From: DATBIO01 sp036556965
GTDB taxonomy: Bacteria > Acidobacteriota > Vicinamibacteria > Fen-336
Direction: 5' to 3'
Assembly: GCA_036556965.1 (NCBI GenBank)
Contig: DATBIO010000308.1
Coordinates: 1-33,003 of the forward strand
Length of the DNA: 33,003 nt
Shown here in pieces: positions 30,812 through 33,003 of this stretch. Within the stretch, counting starts at the first letter, position 1, and each line of letters opens with the position of its first letter. The notes under the pieces were generated by a model, which saw nothing but the letters and a program-made list of their open reading frames with translations, did not search any database and was not told where the DNA came from. A program made the translations under genes and the position numbers.

Positions 30812-31455
30812 GCGGCCACCTCGGGGCGCTGCTGGTGGCGGCCATGTCGGTGGGATCGCTCCACTCCCTCGCCCCGGACCACTGGGTGCCCTTCGCCGCG
30901 GTGGCGCGGGCCCGGGGCTGGGGAGCCGGGCGCACCGCGCGCCTGACCGTGCTCTGCGGGCTCGGCCACGTGTCCGTCTCCGTCCTCCTCGGGCTCCTCG
31001 CCCTGGCCGCGGGATCGCGGCTCTTCGAGGCCCTGGGCGAGCGCCTCGAGGCCATGGCGGGCCTGCTGCTGGTGGCCTTCGGCGTCGCCTACGCGCTCTG
31101 GGGACTGCGCCGCGCCGCCGGGCGACGCTGGCACGGCCACGCGCATCACCACTACGACCACGTCCACGAGCCCGGCACCACCACCGCCTGGACGCTCTTC
31201 CTGCTCTACTGCGCGGACCCCTGCGTGGCGGTGGTGCCCGTGATGGCCGCCGCCTGGCCGGCGGGAAGCGGATCGCTGCTCGGCGTGGTGGCGGCCTACG
31301 AGGTGGCCACCATCGCCGCCATGGTCCTGCTCGTGTCCTCGGCACGCCATGGTGCCACCTGGCTCCGCGCGCGCTGGGCCGAGCGCTACGGCGACGTGGC
31401 GGCGGGCCTGGTGATCGTCGTGGTGGGAGTCGCCACCACCCTCCTGGGCTGGTGA
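30808..31455 (+). CDS. Nickel/cobalt-transporter-like membrane protein with HX4DH motif
   Basis: 215 residues, about six membrane helices. The first helix contains SLHSLAPDHWVPF, i.e. H19-x4-D24-H25, the HX4DH metal-binding signature of the NiCoT/RcnA/UreH group. A histidine-rich loop (about 109-120, WHGHAHHHYDHVHE, seven His) lies between helices 3 and 4, followed by LYCADPCVAVVPVM. It is the last gene of the hyp operon, translationally coupled to hypB (GTGA overlap), so nickel supply for the hydrogenase is the natural role; export or another divalent metal cannot be excluded. It is shorter than classical eight-helix NiCoT proteins and nearer to the HupE/UreH-type accessory permeases in size. 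A strong hairpin follows at 31471. Confidence 0.78.
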   Translation: MSGHLGALLVAAMSVGSLHSLAPDHWVPFAAVARARGWGAGRTARLTVLCGLGHVSVSVLLGLLALAAGSRLFEALGERLEAMAGLLLVAFGVAYALWGLRRAAGRRWHGHAHHHYDHVHEPGTTTAWTLFLLYCADPCVAVVPVMAAAWPAGSGSLLGVVAAYEVATIAAMVLLVSSARHGATWLRARWAERYGDVAAGLVIVVVGVATTLLGW

Positions 31456-31470
31456 CGGGCGGCGTCGGGC

Positions 31471-31497
31471 CCCGGAGGCGCGCGCCGCGCTTCCGGG
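31471..31497. terminator. Bidirectional hairpin between convergent operons
   Basis: Twelve-base arms (CCCGGAGGCGCG and CGCGCTTCCGGG, one G-T pair) around a 3-base loop, centred in the 55-bp gap between the end of the hyp operon and the end of the CBS gene. There is no T-tract, as is common in such GC-rich DNA. Its position and strength suit termination from both sides. Confidence 0.65.
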
Positions 31498-31510
31498 CGG
31501 GAAGGGCGGC

Positions 31511-32029
31511 TCAGCGCACGATGACGGTGCGGTCGCGGCCGCCCGGCAGGTCCCGACCCCCGTCGGGCTTCTCGCAGAGGAGCCGCAGCAGGTCGAGGCT
31601 GGTCACGATGCCCGACACGCGGTGGTTGTTGGTCACCACCAGGCGGTGGATGCGGCCCGCCACCATGGTCTGGGCGAGGCGCGCCACGGGGGTGTCCTCG
31701 GGCACCGTGTAGGCCGCCGGCGTCATGATGTCCCGCACCAGGAGGTCGGCCCGCTGCACGCGCATGTCTCCGACCTCGTCGCGGCTGGCCTTCCCCGCCC
31801 ATTCGCGCCGTTCGGCCTTGGTGGCCTCCGGGACCTCGTCGCGCAGGGCGTCGCTCTCGGCGATGTCCGTCAGGGAGACCAGCCCGATCAGCTTGCCGCG
31901 GTCGTCCACCACCGGGGCGCCGCTGATCTGGTTCTCCGTCAGGAACACGGCCAGCTCGTGCACGGTCATGTCGGGGCTCGCCATCAGCACCTGCCGGCTC
32001 ATGACGTCCTTGGCGGTGAGGCTCTTCAT
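31511..32029 (-). CDS. CBS-domain-pair protein
   Basis: 172 residues. Two CBS motifs form one Bateman module: about 8-58 (VMSRQVLMASPDMTVHELAVFLTENQISGAPVVDDRGKLIGLVSLTDI) and about 100-152 (IMTPAAYTVPEDTPVARLAQTMVAGRIHRLVVTNNHRVSGIVTSLDLL), with a charged linker between. There is no enzyme or channel domain, so it is a stand-alone adenosine-nucleotide sensor type. Such proteins occur with USPs in hypoxia or dormancy regulons of other bacteria (for example the DosR regulon of mycobacteria). GGGAGGAAG precedes the ATG. It lies 37 bp downstream of the lipoprotein gene and is probably co-transcribed from the sigma-54 promoter at 32772. Confidence 0.9.
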   Translation of the reverse strand: MKSLTAKDVMSRQVLMASPDMTVHELAVFLTENQISGAPVVDDRGKLIGLVSLTDIAESDALRDEVPEATKAERREWAGKASRDEVGDMRVQRADLLVRDIMTPAAYTVPEDTPVARLAQTMVAGRIHRLVVTNNHRVSGIVTSLDLLRLLCEKPDGGRDLPGGRDRTVIVR

Positions 32030-32066
32030 CGCTTCCTCCCTCTGGTCCTGGACCTCGGCGCGGGCA

Positions 32067-32726
32067 TCAGCGGCGCACGGTGTCGAGCACGACGCGGATG
32101 CCGCGCGCGCCCGCGGACACGCCCCGCGCCACGCCCTCCACGTCCCCCGCGGCGGGCATGGCGTCACCGGTGGCCGACAGGCGCGCCGTGATCTCCAGCG
32201 GCCCCGAGAACGACGTGCCGGCGGTCATGGCGTCTCCCGCCGAGAGCTCGAAGGCGTGGGGGAAGGTGACCTTGCCTTCGCGGCGCACCGCCACCACCTG
32301 CCGCTCGCTGCCCGCGCGCGCGATCAGGAAGAGGACGCCCTCGCCCTTGGCGCGCCCGCCCAGGCTCGGCCCGAGGCTGACGGTGCCCGCCACGGACGGC
32401 CCGCCCTTGGTCGCGCCCACCGGCGGATGCCCGGCGGGCATCGTCGAGCCGGTGCTCGCGTGCGGGTCGCCGGCGGGCGGGTGGCCGGGAGGCAGGGCCG
32501 GCGACACCGACGGCGCGACCGACTCCGCCGCGCCCGGAGCCGCCCCGGCAGAGGCGAGGGCCGCGGCGGTCTCTCCCTTGGCGGGCGGCGCCTGGACGGC
32601 GTCCCTCTGGCAGGCCGCGGCGCCCAGGCCGAGCAACGCCACCGCGAAGAGCAGGCGGCGCCAGCGGCGCGCGTGGGAGGGTGGTGCGTCTCCCGGGCTC
32701 GTCCGGCGCGGCGTGAGGTTCGGCAT
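32067..32726 (-). CDS. Lipoprotein with a CcmI-like C-terminal domain
   Basis: 219 residues. N terminus: basic RRWRR, hydrophobic LLFAVALLGLGAAA, then Cys39, a lipobox for export and lipid attachment. Residues 40-110 are an Ala/Pro-rich tether containing two copies of P-x-GHPP (PPGHPPAG, PAGHPPVG). Residues 113-218 (GTVSLGPSLGGRAKGEGVLFLIARA...FELSAGDAMTAGTSFSGPLEITARLSATGDAMPAAGDVEGVARGV...IRVVLD) resemble the periplasmic C-terminal domain of the cytochrome c biogenesis protein CcmI/CycH, which handles apocytochrome c; here it stands alone without the TPR part. A role in cytochrome c maturation would fit the c-type cytochrome at 15952, which has a similar promoter. The ATG is preceded by GGAGGAGA. 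Confidence 0.8.
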   Translation of the reverse strand: MPNLTPRRTSPGDAPPSHARRWRRLLFAVALLGLGAAACQRDAVQAPPAKGETAAALASAGAAPGAAESVAPSVSPALPPGHPPAGDPHASTGSTMPAGHPPVGATKGGPSVAGTVSLGPSLGGRAKGEGVLFLIARAGSERQVVAVRREGKVTFPHAFELSAGDAMTAGTSFSGPLEITARLSATGDAMPAAGDVEGVARGVSAGARGIRVVLDTVRR

Positions 32727-32771
32727 CTCTGTCTCCTCCCCCTCGGTCTTTCGTGGCCTGCCGGGCGGTTG

Positions 32772-32787
32772 AGCAATCGAAGTGCCA
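32772..32787 (-). promoter_or_regulatory. Sigma-54 promoter of the lipoprotein/CBS pair
   Basis: Minus strand TGGCAC-TTCGA-TTGCT is a perfect match to TGGCAC-N5-TTGCW. The -12 cytosine pairs with 32773, so transcription should start near 32761, about 35 bases before the ATG at 32726. Confidence 0.78.
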
Positions 32788-32855
32788 TGGCCGTCCACGG
32801 CAAACCCTTCGGTTCGGCCAACGAGACGGAAATTCGCGCGCTCGGCGCCGAGGTC

Positions 32856-32872
32856 GGCGCAACAGTTGCGCC
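32856..32872. promoter_or_regulatory. Perfect dyad, candidate enhancer-binding-protein site
   Basis: GGCGCAAC-A-GTTGCGCC is a perfect 17-bp palindrome centred at 32864, about 103 bp upstream of the start predicted from the sigma-54 promoter at 32772. Its half-site GGCGCAAC recurs at 16437 and 16497, and its core CGCAA-N3-TTGCG recurs at 23173-23185. Confidence 0.65.
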
Positions 32873-32929
32873 CGGCCCCCCGGGCGATTGACGGTCCGGA
32901 GATCGTCGCTCGTTTCGGGGAGCCACTCT

Positions 32930-32953
32930 CCAGGGTCCGCCCTGGTCCCAGGG
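32930..32953. repeat. Three alternating inverted half-sites at the right end
   Basis: CCAGGG (32930-32935), CCCTGG (32940-32945) and CCAGGG (32948-32953) can pair in two mutually exclusive ways; the right pair extends to nine bases per arm (32937-32956). No gene is seen between 32727 and the end of the window, so this may belong to the leader of a gene beyond it. Confidence 0.5.
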
Positions 32954-33003
32954 CGGGGCCAGGAGACGGAGGCGGCTCCGAGGGTCGCTGGCCTCAGCCC
33001 TCG

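Noticed and set aside
1..33003. CRISPR arrays, tRNA or rRNA genes, transposases, phage or toxin-antitoxin modules
   Set aside because: None could be supported; the only tandem repeat is the coding 150-bp repeat at 603-1022.

Overview
The window is about 33 kb of very GC-rich bacterial DNA, with roughly three quarters G+C and strong GC bias at third codon positions. It carries a complete V/A-type ATPase operon and a complete periplasmic, membrane-anchored [NiFe]-hydrogenase with its maturation set. The combination of base composition, V-type ATPase, E. coli hyb-like hydrogenase order, menaquinone-type prenyltransferase and many universal stress proteins is most like a deltaproteobacterium/myxobacterium of the Anaeromyxobacter kind. 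That assignment is an inference from memory, not a search.

Layout. At 1-1250 there is the tail of an APS kinase gene and a protein with 50-residue repeats. At 1300-4806 (minus) there is a probable quinone-related operon: UbiA-type prenyltransferase, NmrA-like protein, UbiB-type kinase. At 4908-5672 (minus) there is an MlaF-like ABC ATPase. Divergent from it, 5907-15114 (plus) is one tightly overlapping operon: a tandem universal stress protein (USP) followed by nine V-type ATPase genes in the order G-C-I-K-F-E-A-B-D. Then come a small PspC protein (15174), a USP with a C-terminal four-cysteine motif, and a c-type cytochrome (both minus, 15381-16380). At 16650-23140 (plus) a second USP leads the hydrogenase operon in the order small subunit, HybA, HybB, large subunit, maturation protease. 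At 23318-31455 (plus) is the maturation operon hypF-C-D-E, a formyltransferase, a crotonase, hypA-B, and a nickel-transporter-like membrane protein. At 31511-32726 (minus) are a CBS-domain protein and a lipoprotein with a CcmI-like domain.

How the parts work together. The hydrogenase would oxidise periplasmic H2 and pass electrons through HybA/HybB to the quinone pool. The V-ATPase couples ion movement to ATP. The USPs, the CBS protein and the cytochrome are typical companions of low-oxygen or low-energy physiology.

Two observations stand out. First, the intergenic regions carry sigma-54 (-24/-12) promoter matches: two perfect (5845-5860 plus, 32772-32787 minus), one nearly perfect (16404-16419 minus) and two good ones (5704-5719 minus, 23278-23293 plus). 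Most lie about 50-130 bp from a shared dyad related to CGCAA-N3-TTGCG. This suggests one enhancer-binding protein, not encoded here, controls the V-ATPase operon, the cytochrome/USP pair, the hyp operon and the lipoprotein/CBS pair together. Second, the hyp operon contains a separate formyltransferase and a separate crotonase where other bacteria have the fused HypX protein, which makes the active-site CO ligand from formyl-tetrahydrofolate. This looks like a split or independently assembled HypX system, and it is paired with a hydrogenase that lacks the extra cysteines of oxygen-tolerant enzymes.

No rRNA, tRNA, CRISPR array, transposase or phage gene was recognised. No stretch longer than 300 bases lacks a gene; the last 277 bases (32727-33003) hold only regulatory elements.
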